Positions 1 through 9,644 of a stretch of 22,762 bases of DNA are shown here, piece after piece (the stretch's first letter is position 1; every line of letters starts with the position of its first letter). The stretch is from assembly GCF_000003605.2 (NCBI RefSeq), contig NW_003136333.1, positions 222,589 to 245,350 of the forward strand, written 5' to 3'. The notes below the pieces were generated by a model, which worked only from the letters and a program-made list of their open reading frames with translations, searched no databases and was not told where the DNA came from. The DNA is from Saccoglossus kowalevskii (taxonomy: Eukaryota; Hemichordata; Enteropneusta; Harrimaniidae). Made by a program: the position numbers and the translations under genes.

Positions 1-863
1 CATGACAAATATTGGTAGTCTGTCACAACAGATATTAGCAGACTATCCTGTCAAATCATTCACTACCATGTCAATAACTCTCATGAACTTTCTAAAGACA
101 TGTGAGGTATGAATTCACTCCAAACCAAAATACAGACATTACAAGAACATGAACAAATAAATTGTTTTTCTATATCGCAAACAATAAAATAATTTACAGG
201 CATAGGGGAAATGGACACTAAGAGGGTTTTCACATTCAAACTGGTCAATAGCCGCTAACATTCAGCTAAATGATTATGATTATTACCCCTTCTCTGTGTC
301 AAAGATTAAAACTACTCTTCTGAGTTTAGAAGAAAATTAAATTAACATTAAATGGATAAAATAAAAAAATAATAAAAAATATATGATATTGTGATTAAGG
401 TAGGTACATGAATGATATAAATGACCTTGTCATATTGATGAACTAAATTGCGGCTTGGATTAGAAATAACTAAATTGATACACAGCATTAATCATGTTAA
501 TGACGGATTAAAATTGATAATAAATATCTAATAACAAAGATTATGTAAAATACAATGTTAGACAGCAATGGTGTAGATGTCATACATGTACATATGAAAA
601 CATTATTTAAATCTGTTTAAAAGAGTGGCTTTAGAACACATACATGCCACATCCAGTCTGTGTCGATAGGTTCACCACTGTAAACACAGTAGCCGATAGC
701 GATACAACTACTTACATGTTACAGCGGTAGCAGTCGTGCCCTTATCACGAATATGTCGGTTTCATGGTTTAACACAGGTTCAGTATTGACTCTCTGCGAT
801 TATCGGTATAATAGCACACTCTTTGGTAAATGCAACCTTATTTTTCCATGGCACTTTTTGCAC
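1..863. other. AT-rich non-coding stretch
   Basis: I see no supported gene, RNA or mobile element here. The sequence is AT-rich with A/T runs around 355-385. Short open frames in the 753-1007 area on the plus strand lie opposite the better candidate exon at 864-1003 and have no splice or start context of their own. Intronic or intergenic sequence is the simplest reading. Confidence 0.5.
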
Positions 864-1003
864 CTGCTGATGGCTATTCCATATGCTAGCGTCGCTCCCT
901 TATCAGTTTTATTCATATCACCATTAAGAACCTTTCTTGTCAATCTGGAAAATTTATATTCCAGTGTTGACTGCATCTGGGTCAAAGAATCACTGTCCAT
1001 TTT
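864..1003 (-). CDS. Candidate internal exon, product unknown
   Basis: On the minus strand a 140-base segment follows an AATTCAG acceptor and ends at AGCAG before GTGCAA. Only one frame is open: 46 codons plus two bases. The peptide begins KMDSDSLTQMQSTLEYKFSR and continues through NGDMNKTDKGATLAYGIAIS. It is polar and helix-like, with evenly spread charges, unlike the low-complexity translations nearby. Against it, the pyrimidine tract is modest and the donor is weak at its fourth and fifth positions. The methionine two codons in could also be a start. I do not recognise the family. If real, it could belong to the same minus-strand gene as the exon at 20942-21047, but that is only a strand-based guess across 20 kb. 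Confidence 0.3.
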
Positions 1004-2425
1004 CTGAATTAATTACATACTATAGCTTAATAACGCAGCAATGTTCAGTCAACAATCATCCATCCATAAGGAGTGAGCACAGTTAATTAAACAGCCCACA
1101 GTAATCCAATTTAGATTTAGAAACAAGAGTCGTCATATAAATGGTTTGTTCAAAGCGACTTTATAAACTAACATATTCCAATGTCCCTTTCACTTATGCC
1201 ATCATGCATTGAAACATTTACGTTGTCACTAATTAAATATGTATCAATGGTAGGATGAACCAAGTTACTATGACAATGCAAACAAATTCGTACATTTTCC
1301 AAAACAATTTACAGCATGTTTATCACAATTCACTATCCTAAGCTTTACACAACAAGGATAATTCCTATTATTTGAATATTTTATGATGATCCCTCACCAT
1401 GATTTGGTGGATCATAAGATGAGGAAATATCACAAATCTTTGACCTTCAAGGTTAATTGGATATTAATTAGATTACATTATAAAGGGATAAAACATTTGC
1501 ACAACACCCATTACAAAAAAACAACAACAAAAAAATTAAAAGCTCAACTAATTTTTCCAATCAATGTGTTTTTTTTTTTCATTTCAATTTTTAAATGGTC
1601 ATAAAAATGGTGCTTTAAATTTTTAATTTTTTTTTTTGAAATTGTATTTATTTAAAAAAAAACTTAACACACACACATTTTTAAGGATGGACACAATGAG
1701 ATGTAAAGAGAACAAAACAAGCTAAATGCGATGGTAATAATAACAAGGATATCTAATTTAAACGTCAACCGACTGCTCTTGATATATATAATCAAGTACA
1801 TATACTACATATTGACTCTAAGAATATTCCATTTTAACTTCAAGGGGTGGCAGCTCTTGGCTTGATGGCTGACCAGCTAGGCTCACTATGTTGATGGAAC
1901 TATTGATTTGAAATTTGAAAGTGAAAAATCCACATAACACTGATTATAGCCTGCTCAGTGAAGCTAATAACGTGCCTTTAACACAACTCTAATATATAGC
2001 AGTACAGTATACTAAATAAATTTAAATTCTTCTTAACTGAGATCTAACTTATTTTTCCCACTTTCCTGTTACCTTTGCACATTTTTAACTAAAAAAATGA
2101 AATGAATAATATATAAATAAAATGGTGTCCATTTTAGACCCATATAGCCAATGTAAAATATAATAAATTACATAGTGTGAAACAAGTATAAATATACACC
2201 TTTGATAACAAATATCACTATTTTTTTCTTTTTATTGAAAAATTACCAAAAAATGCTGACAATAGGACAAAAAACTGACACCATCTGATGTTGTTTATTG
2301 TAAGCGGATTATAATAAAATGATTTATTATGAATAGAACAAATGATTATAGACACATGATACTACAAGCAGTGGTGACCTTATAATACCACAATATCCAT
2401 GACATCACAAAACATGACAGCTATT
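1004..2425. other. AT-rich non-coding stretch with homopolymer runs
   Basis: No gene is supported. The stretch contains T runs near 1567-1579 and 1629-1637, A runs near 1515-1535 and 1653-1662, and generally very AT-rich sequence. The short frame at 1383-1604 is made largely of lysine, asparagine and phenylalanine from these runs and is not convincing. Confidence 0.5.
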
Positions 2426-2470
2426 AATGACATCATTATAAAATACACAGAAAATAATGACATCATTATA
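2426..2470 (+). repeat. Two 15-bp direct repeats, 30 bp apart
   Basis: The 15-mer AATGACATCATTATA occurs at 2426-2440 and again at 2456-2470. Each copy contains TGACATCA, one base from the CRE/AP-1 type octamer. This may be a small tandem duplication or a pair of bZIP-type sites; the sequence alone cannot separate them. Confidence 0.4.
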
Positions 2471-2475
2471 TGCTA

Positions 2476-2499
2476 TAATAATAATAATTATTATTATTA
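2476..2499. repeat. Perfect 24-bp AT palindrome
   Basis: Four TAA triplets are followed directly by their exact reverse complement, giving 12-base arms with no spacer. This is a TAA/TTA microsatellite that changes strand at its centre and could extrude as a cruciform. No function is implied. Confidence 0.7.
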
Positions 2500-2625
2500 G
2501 TTGTGATTATTATCATAAATAAATGTTCAGTTTCAAAAACTTTTGTGAATTTTACCAGTTGGGAAAAACCTCAAAATATACATTTATGTAGATGGTGTTC
2601 AATTCAGGTGATCAATTCAGGTGTT

Positions 2626-2871
2626 CTAAGGAAAAATTTCACAAAGTTTTTTTCTCATGAAAATCTCAATGAAATGGTCACTACTACAAAATGTTGCAAA
2701 ATTGTCTTTCAAAAATAAAGCTGTTTTCAGTTTCCACCTCTCCCAATCTTGCGGATATATTCCACAGTTGGTAATTGCTATTTGAGTGAAATCAAAATAA
2801 CATTTTAGCATACAGCATTTTCCTCCGAGCTTTTCTGGCATCATAGCCACAATGCTTGGAGTCCATGAAAT
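2626..2871 (-). other. Candidate exon or decayed coding remnant
   Basis: An 80-codon minus-strand frame runs from just after a long T-rich tract (about 2868-2892) to a TAG stop. The peptide includes WTPSIVAMMPEKLGGKCC and NCGIYPQDWERWKLKTAL, which look protein-like, with several cysteines and tryptophans and mixed charge. The T-rich tract could be the pyrimidine tract of an acceptor, for example at CCAAG or GCCAG. Read on the plus strand, the same tract is AATAAA followed by an A-rich tail, which would fit the 3' end of a retroposed element. I do not recognise the protein. The distal part, after KDN, looks less coding-like. A short direct repeat containing AATTCAGGTG lies just outside, at 2601-2622. 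Confidence 0.22.
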
Positions 2872-3291
2872 AAAAAAAAAAGAAAGAAAACAATTACCGG
2901 TAACATATCTTTGATATGCTAATTAACTTCTCTGCAAGGGCATTTTTCTATTGAGAATGCTGATATTTTTAGGCACTTAAAAATGTTGGTAAAATATTCA
3001 GTTTTTGTATCTATGATAATTAATTTTAATATGTAACTTGTTAATTGTTTATGCTCAAGGCAGTCACTTGTTGGGAAATGATCACATTACTTTTACAAAA
3101 TAATAAGGATTTAATATGTGCATCACAATATATTGGTAAAATAAAAAATTTACAATTATAGATCTGATACATTCCTTTTAAACAATCAACACATATGTCC
3201 TTTTTTTCTTCACTGTTGATTTCACTCAAATATTAATAAACCAACAGATGGTTGTCCCCTTTTGTTAAGTTAACCTTCAAACCCCTAACTC

Positions 3292-3355
3292 ACTACAGTG
3301 CATGCTGGGTAAACCAGAGCATCATGGGAAGAAACCTGCTGACCTCTGCCATTTT
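3292..3355. promoter_or_regulatory. ZNF143/Staf-like pair plus YY1-like motif
   Basis: ACTACAGTGCATGCTGGGTA (3292-3311) contains, in reverse complement, TACCCAGCATGCACTG, a close fit to the Staf/ZNF143 consensus YWCCCANMATSCAMYRC, with an ACTACA flank typical of the extended motif. A second, weaker match in the same orientation lies at 3317-3330. A YY1-like GCCATTTT lies at 3348-3355; on the minus strand it gives AAAATGGC with an ATG. Such a cluster is known from housekeeping promoters and would suggest minus-strand initiation. No coding exon beyond a 19-codon frame follows, so this may be chance or a repeat-borne site. Confidence 0.28.
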
Positions 3356-3425
3356 CTTTGTCTACTATTCAACAAAGACAAACAATGGACAGCAGCAGAA
3401 AAAGATCATGTACCTTAATAAAATC

Positions 3426-3573
3426 AGGAGCAGGAATGAATCCACTGGTAATATACAGATAATATAGTAAATTCTTAACAGTTTTGAGACTCCCCAGTCA
3501 GGAGCAGGAATGAATCCATTGGTAATATACAGATAATATAGTAAATTGTTAACAGTTTTGAGACACCCCAGTT
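3426..3573 (+). repeat. Two-copy 74-bp tandem duplication
   Basis: Copies at 3426-3499 and 3500-3573 are identical except for a few substitutions, such as CCACTGG versus CCATTGG, AATTCTT versus AATTGTT and ACTCC versus ACACC. The low divergence marks a recent tandem duplication. Open frames across it simply translate the repeat. Confidence 0.9.
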
Positions 3574-3868
3574 CATATAAATACATACATAGAATTGACT
3601 TGTCTTTGGTTTATTACACAACCATATGTCATTTTGGGCAAGTCATTAATTCACGGGGGTGAACAGCATTATAGGATGGGTGACAAAGCTTAAAATCATG
3701 TTCTATTTCTTTCTTTGTTTGATTGTTATGTTATTTAAAAGCCAAAAAATAATGATTCTAAAAAATGTTAGGAATTTGACTTAGCTGAATGTAAAAAAAT
3801 GAAGGTACTAATGTTGGTGTGTAAAACTTGAAAGCATTGTTAAGGTGAATTACAAGGTTGAACAGCCA
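3574..3868. other. Non-coding spacer
   Basis: Nothing identifiable apart from AT-rich sequence between the 74-bp duplication and the G-rich tract. Confidence 0.5.
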
Positions 3869-3912
3869 GGAGGTGGGGGAGGTGGGGGAGGGGGGGGGGG
3901 GGGAGGGGAGGG
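3869..3912 (+). repeat. G-rich tract with 14-G run, possible G-quadruplex
   Basis: Purine-only G-rich blocks (GGAGGTGGGGGAGGTGGGGG) lead into a run of 14 G at 3890-3903 and then GGGGAGGG. Four or more G3+ runs lie within 44 bases, which meets the usual quadruplex pattern. It stands out sharply from the AT-rich surroundings. Confidence 0.85.
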
Positions 3913-4595
3913 TTAAGGGTTACTCACGACACTTATAACAACTTTACTAGCATAACCCAACCCATTTCTTTCTAACTGCATCTATATTCTCCACTTTATA
4001 GGTTTGCCCTTTTATTTCATGGAACAACAAGGACACAGTTATACTGTCATTTTGTACAGCATGCCTGAATGTGAGTGGGCAGACTCAATAAACTTTAGCA
4101 TTTACAATGCAATAAAACACTAGTTATGATAGGAACTGTAGTTTAATCCAAAATAACCTTTTACTGTAAATAATGCACTTTCAGCTTGGTCTGTTTTATC
4201 ATATATTGCGATATGAAACATTATTGACCTAGTTGGTAATAACCGGTTTATGTACAACTCTTCTTTGTACAATAAATGTTGGTTTTTACCTATCTAGATA
4301 TTCTTATCAATGGTTATTGAATATATACAATATTACAATGAGAGCCATTAGCCTTCATGCATTGAGTCAATATATCACATTTAATTAGCATATAGTTTTT
4401 TTTTAAATGAGAGACAGAGGTGTTCCATGACATGTCTAGCACTTCACTGGAATTTTACTAACTGCTGACAGCAGTAAATATTCAACAAATATTTTTTTAT
4501 TTTATATCTGAATAGCGCATGTATATCAACAATTACATTTAATAGCATATTTGCTTTATTAATAGCACATAAGCTTACCTAGATGTTTCTATAGT
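3913..4595. other. AT-rich non-coding stretch
   Basis: No coding, RNA or repeat feature is supported. Several AATAAA hexamers (for example near 4086 and 4111) occur, but no coding exon precedes them. Confidence 0.45.
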
Positions 4596-4683
4596 GTGAT
4601 TCAGTATATACTAAATGCAATTTTGAGTTTAGATCCTTCTATTGGAAATACAAATACAGATAGAAAATACAGTACTGAATCAC
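4596..4683. repeat. 88-bp inverted-repeat element
   Basis: GTGATTCAGTA at 4596-4606 is the exact reverse complement of TACTGAATCAC at 4673-4683, enclosing about 66 bases. The left arm continues imperfectly (TATACT). I find no clear target-site duplication. A decayed MITE-like element or a chance hairpin are both possible. It lies just upstream of the first LINE remnant and might be part of its 5' junction. Confidence 0.4.
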
Positions 4684-4702
4684 TGAAATATGACCTAATT
4701 AA

Positions 4703-5114
4703 TGTTATGTAAGTGTGGGTATGGATGGTGAAAGGAATAAATGGAGGACTTACGGTTTATTTAAAGAAAATTTTGAGTTTGAAAATTATCTGAAAAATAT
4801 AAATAATTTCAACCTCCGGAAAATGTTAAGTAAATTTAGACTCAGTGATCACAATCTAGAGATTAAACTAGGGAGAAGGAACAAATCAAAAATTTTGTTA
4901 GATGACAGAACATGTAAACAATGCAACTTAATTCTCTTGATGATGAGAAGAATTTTATCCTTAAACGTCCTTCCTTTAAAAGTGAAAGGAAAAGACTTTT
5001 GAAGATTGTGATCTCAAGTCCAATTTACCAGACGATATTTTTCTTGAGGTAATGAAAAATGCAAAAGCCCTTTCACTATACCTTAAAGATACTATCTATA
5101 AAACTCCTGATTAA
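4703..5114 (+). pseudogene. LINE ORF2 C-terminal remnant (frameshifted)
   Basis: This is the C-terminal end of a non-LTR retrotransposon ORF2 polyprotein, the region after the reverse transcriptase. The first frame (4703 to about 4930) shows RTYGLFKENFEFENYL, then RKMLSKFRLSDHNLEIKLGR, then the zinc-knuckle-like CKQC. This matches the recurring pattern RTYxLFKxxFxxExYL...(L/A)(T/S)KFRxSxHxLxIExGR...CxxC of such proteins. A frameshift near 4930 moves the reading to NSLDDEKNFILKRPSFKSER, where the expected cysteine before proline is an arginine. A second shift near 5020 leads to LPDDIFLEVMKNAKALSLYL and a TAA at 5112-5114. The reverse transcriptase and endonuclease are absent, as expected of a 5'-truncated insertion. 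The gene is dead. I cannot assign the clade. Confidence 0.75.
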
Positions 5115-5670
5115 AAGTTGTGAGAATCTTAAGATATTATTTTGATATTTATTTATTTTTTCAGTTTTATTGTTTGTTTTTATTACATTAGTTTATTTAT
5201 GTCTTGTTATTCTCTTTACATTACTAAATCCTCTGAATATCATGTTATAGATAACATTGAAATATGGGTATGAATGTCTGCAACTGCCAAATCATGTCGT
5301 GGATGCTCATTGATTCATATTTGTTGTTGTTTATTCAATTTTATTCTTTCGTATTCGTAATTTAGTTATATTATTAGATCATGTTTTGCTTTATCTATTC
5401 GTCTTTATTTTGTTCAATTACATGCTATATTAGCTGAGATACAACAATTGAAAGTTGTTACATGTCTGAAACTATACCGTAATGCATGTATCTCTATTGT
5501 AAAGAAACACAGATTCGATTTACATAAGCCATTTAATAATAATCAACAGACAGCACAAATGCAATAGGAATCAGTTGCAAGGTCGATTTTAAGCCGATGT
5601 ATCAATATTGAAAACCTATCACTGTGTCTCCCTCCTATTTTAATCCATAGGTGTGAATCCTACTGAACCC

Positions 5671-5679
5671 TATAAAAGG
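5671..5679 (+). promoter_or_regulatory. TATA box inside the solo LTR
   Basis: TATAAAAGG lies about 185 bp into the LTR and 103 bp before AATAAA. The spacing is that expected of an LTR promoter driving plus-strand transcription. It could still start transcripts into the flanking sequence. Confidence 0.6.
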
Positions 5680-5773
5680 GGCATTCCATTGTGTATTCAT
5701 CAGTTGCCTTCTTGTTACATTGTAGTTTCTTTGTTGTAACCATTTTTTTAGCTCCATGTTGTAACATTGCCAT

Positions 5774-5779
5774 AATAAA
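5774..5779 (+). terminator. LTR polyadenylation signal AATAAA
   Basis: AATAAA is followed within about 10 bp by a GT-rich downstream element, and sits at the expected R/U5 position of the solo LTR. Confidence 0.55.
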
Positions 5780-5838
5780 CAGTGTATTGTTTAAATGTAC
5801 ATTACGCTTCCTTTATTGTAACTCTACGATCCAATGCA

Positions 5839-6851
5839 TGCAGTTTGAACCTGATCAAATGTGAGCGAATATCACGCACAAATCACTTGGACTTTTAATA
5901 AGATTTCAAAACCTCTCATCACATGAATCAAATAATTTACAAAAATGTTTCAAAACTGTCTAAGCCCCTAGGAAAAGCAGGGCATATACCAAAATAGGGG
6001 AAAGAATCATAATAACTGATGTTGTAGAGATATTAATAAATCAAAAAGTCACTTTTTTGTGAAATAATACATGCATATTTCCTGGGTTTTTATCTAACGT
6101 TAGGCAGCAGATAATTAAAACATACACGTACTTAGAAAACATGATTCAATTGATGTGCATAAAAATTGTATTTAACGCTTATCCTAGTATTTTTGTACTT
6201 GTAAACTTTCATTCAGGATGGGAAGGAGAGTTGTTATCCTGACAATCCCTTAGCTACCAGGGAAAACTGAAACAGCTAATAATTTGGCCTAACTATAAAA
6301 TACCAATTCTGACAAAAGATACAATTGGCGTAGTAATTTAGCTGTAAATTTAGACTTTTGGTCTTTTAATTGAAATTGAACCCAACAGTTGTTTTAGGAG
6401 CCGACACACTAAGCAGTAAATTAATATGGTTGTACTTGAACTAGTTTCTCTCTATTAACAAAACTGCCCTCAGGTAGAATTAAACTTTCTAGTCCACTTC
6501 TCAAAAACAGGAATTCCTGAAATCTGGAGTTTTTTAATTTTTATCATCCTGTTGTTTTTTTAGTGTTCAGTGAGTGGTAGAAGGAGTGCAATGAATAAAA
6601 TGGCCTGAAATACACAACACTCATGACTTTTCAGCTGTATTTGTAAGTTTCAATTATATTTAACTAAATGTTACTTACAGTGTGGGTAAATTTTGAAATA
6701 TTACAACATTTCTAAGGGTGAACAAATTGAATACATCTGTGTATACCAGTATGCTGACTGTAAAAGTCACCTACTGTACTTTAATTTCAACTTTACAAGT
6801 ACATTGTATTCTCCACGAGGAGTGTTGAGGTGTATCAAGATGGAGAGGGGT
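5839..6851. other. AT-rich non-coding stretch
   Basis: No supported gene or element. The plus-strand frame that begins near 6693 has no homology I recognise, and its end is the GAG-repeat translation. Confidence 0.45.
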
Positions 6852-6870
6852 GAGGAGGAGGAGGAGGAGG
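6852..6870 (+). repeat. (GAG)6 trinucleotide microsatellite
   Basis: Six GAG triplets and a final G. In one plus frame they would encode a short glutamate run (MERGEEEEEEAADLSVIQQV, then a stop about a dozen codons later), but no acceptor or donor supports an exon. The purine block stands out from its neighbours. Confidence 0.8.
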
Positions 6871-6929
6871 CAGCGGATTTGTCAGTGATACAACAAGTTG
6901 CATCAAATATACATGGATTCCACATATGA

Positions 6930-8504
6930 AAGTGAAAGTGCCAAGATTAAAAATAACCCAGTGAATAATTAATACATCTACTGTATCAAACTGGGCCATA
7001 CATGTATACTAGTACAATGTATTAGGAGATTTGGAGCGTGTTTCCTCTTCTTGGATGAGTAAACTAAATAACCAAGTGAGTATTTCCGTTCACACTACCC
7101 AAACTATGGAACAAATGACAATTTTAGTTGATTGAGTGCCACCACATTACAGAACATACCATATTTGTTCTATTAGTAACACAAGCTATTATTCAAATGA
7201 GAGATACATGAATGTCTATAGTCAAAATAAACCATACAATACAGCATGCAATAATTGTAATTTTTGATTTAATGTCTGATTCTATTAGAGATACACTTCT
7301 AGCATGATGTTTGAATAATAATCAAAATGCATAGTTTAACTCAAAGTTAATTTTAACCCACTGTATGAACAGATAGAATGTGAACAGGTTATTTTAGCAT
7401 GAATTCAGAGGGCTCAATCCTGAGCTTTGACCTTTGAATTTGATACATGATAAGTTGATAGAAGGATTAAGTTATAAATGTTCAGTGGTGTATGTAACTG
7501 AAACCTGACAAATTTTATATCAAAGAAAATTTAGGATAATCATCAAATGTTCAAAAAAACAGTTTTATATTATTGACAAGACAGCAGAGTAAATAGATTA
7601 GACTTGTACAAGATGTGACCATGGGTTATTTCCACCAGGTGCTCTGATTTGGCGCACAAAATAAAACTATAATGAATTACACAATTTATTGTGTTATTGT
7701 GGGGGGTGGTAGCTGTTTAAACACATCGTAGATAAGAACACTTAAAAGTCACTTTAGTTTGGAGAACATTCTGATAAAGATTTGACGCCAATAAATTTGA
7801 ACCAAGAAACCTGTTTTGTACATGTGTGAATGGGACAAGAAAAACAGCTATAGAATACAAGTAATGCAGAAAAAAACGCATGGTATTTACCCATCTTCAG
7901 ACAATGTTACTGAATAACTACACTAACCTGTCTGGGTAATAAGCAGATTTAGACACAAACAAAAGGTCTGTATACACATGTAGGCGACGCTTTCATGGTG
8001 AGAAGGGCCGTAAATGTCAATGCAAGCACGACCATTCTACAATTGCCCGTTTGTATTACTTAGGTCACTCTTCCCTATTCTGTTAAGTTCGGGAGCAGTT
8101 AATTTGTTAACAATTGTTCAGCCATACAAACGTAGTAATTAAAGAAAGCCATTCCATTGAGAGGACCTCCCCTTTGACTTGCCAAGTGAGACCACACAGT
8201 CTACAGTATACTGCCAGATAGTGTAACTGCAATCCATTACAGTTTCATGTATACAGTGGAGGCGGCATACACGGATGAACACCATCCCATTTACACTCAA
8301 CAAAAACACCAATACTTCGACACTGTACCACATTGGGACATTTTGCATAACAAAAATCAGCACCAGAAAAGAAACACAATTAATATTCATTATGACTACT
8401 GACTCTAAAACTAAGTATGGTGGAATTGACAGTCACAAGTTGTGTTTTGCCATTCATAAACCATTTCTCTTTGAAATAGAATAAGAATGAAACAAATTCA
8501 GCTG
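6930..8504. other. Non-coding stretch
   Basis: No gene is supported. A 50-base splice-bounded frame at 7026-7075 (plus, peptide DLERVSSSWMSKLNNQ before GTGAGT) is the only exon-like item, and its acceptor lacks a pyrimidine tract. The region around 7980-8110 is somewhat less AT-rich but holds no identifiable RNA gene. Confidence 0.4.
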
Positions 8505-8617
8505 GATTATTCTAATTGAAAGGGCAATTAAGATTTGGACAATAATAGAGCAAATTATGAATAAATTAATATTCATATGATTTGCAATTTTACATAGTAT
8601 TATAGATTAGAATAATC
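8505..8617. mobile_element. MITE-like imperfect hairpin, 113 bp
   Basis: Outer arms GATTATTCTAAT (8505-8516) and ATTAGAATAATC (8606-8617) are perfect 12-base inverted repeats. A second inverted pair sits near the centre: GCAAATTATGAATA (8550-8563) against TATTCATATGATTTGC (8570-8585), matching but for a two-base insertion. Nested inverted symmetry over 113 bp suggests a foldback or MITE remnant. No target duplication is obvious and no coding capacity exists. Confidence 0.45.
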
Positions 8618-9620
8618 AAATCCACTGGTAATGCTGATACTACATAGAATACATTATGGTTATCATATAATAAAGTTGTATCACAGTCTCTCAAATACAT
8701 ATCGAGTAATATGCAGTCAAGTTTAGCTTTAAAACTTTACGAAACCAACGCATTTTCTCTATTAGAAGCAAATCTTCAATAGAGGCCCATGTAGATGTAG
8801 CATGTATTGTAAACTACGGTAGATCACTTGTTTTAACTATATTTTGGCGAGTGCTTGCAGTACTACCAGTACTAGGGCAAATATAGACAGAGATTTACAT
8901 GTAAGTTATACATCAAGTTGTATGTACATTGTATGGTTGGGGACATTACATAGTACAGCGTGTGACAAACAGCTATATATAACATTGCTATTTTACTTTT
9001 TTTCACATCTCTATAACAAAATAAATACTCTTGTTTGTCATTAATTACAAAAAAAATTTCTAATTATTTGATGTGCATATTATAATTAAAATTTGCATAA
9101 TTGAAACAATTGACTGAGAATGTTCTGTAAGTATCTTATTATTACCATACCAAAGATGAAAATATAGCATCAAGAAATCTTTTTGTACGTATCAGACTTT
9201 TATGGAATCAATAGAGTCTACACTGCCTGCAGTCAGCAGGTATGATTAGGGTAACTATCAATGACTATCAAAGGAAAGTACATGATTTTATGAACACTTA
9301 CTATATAGTAATACTATAATCAAGTACTTTAAACACAATATGACCATGGAAAATGTTTCAATGTCACAACCACAATTTAGATCCGTAATTGTCTATTAGG
9401 AGTACATTTTTAATAGAAATGCAAATAATCCAAAAGTGGCATTTATTGTAGATATAACTATACATGGCTGTCATTTTTATGTTAGTCTGTTAGTGTATGT
9501 GCTACATAAATAGAGACAAATATAAAAACAGTGTTGTTCACAATAATATGTGTAAACCGTTTTTCAACCAGTGATATGATTTTAAAAAAATCTTCAAAAT
9601 ATAAAGATTATATGGCTTAG
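8618..9620. other. AT-rich non-coding stretch
   Basis: No supported feature. A strong donor-like ACAT|GTAAGTTAT near 8898 and another near 9126 lack convincing upstream exons. Confidence 0.45.
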
Positions 9621-9644
9621 AGTGTGTTTGCTGAAAAACACACT
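9621..9644. repeat. Perfect 9-bp stem hairpin
   Basis: AGTGTGTTT and AAACACACT are separated by the six-base loop GCTGAA. No T-run or gene end makes it a terminator, and it is too short for a microRNA precursor. Confidence 0.55.

Larger units (their letters stand above)
5487..5833 (+). mobile_element. Solo LTR of an LTR retrotransposon
   Basis: The 347-bp segment starts TGTATC and ends GATCCA, giving TG...CA termini with near-perfect six-base inverted ends. Exact ATGCA copies flank it. It carries a TATA box (TATAAAAGG, 5671-5679), with likely initiation about 30 bp downstream, and an AATAAA polyadenylation signal (5774-5779) followed by a GT-rich stretch (GTGTATTG). This gives a U3-R-U5 layout of roughly 215, 90 and 40 bp. 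GTTGTAAC-like words recur in R. No primer-binding site, internal coding region or second LTR follows, so the copy looks like the product of LTR-LTR recombination. The 5-bp duplication fits Ty3/Gypsy or BEL; no protein is present to decide. Confidence 0.72.
5482..5838. repeat. 5-bp target-site duplication ATGCA flanking LTR
   Basis: ATGCA occurs at 5482-5486 immediately before the LTR and at 5834-5838 immediately after it. An exact 5-bp duplication is the usual size for Ty3/Gypsy and BEL integrases. Confidence 0.7.

Noticed and set aside
4579-4610. 32-bp minus-strand microexon between TTTAG and GTAAGC
   Set aside because: It overlaps the left arm of the 4596-4683 inverted repeat and has no phase partner, so the splice-like ends are probably incidental.
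7026-7075. 50-bp plus-strand exon candidate (DLERVSSSWMSKLNNQ before GTGAGT)
   Set aside because: The acceptor ATGTATTAG has no pyrimidine tract, and no partner exon with compatible phase was found.
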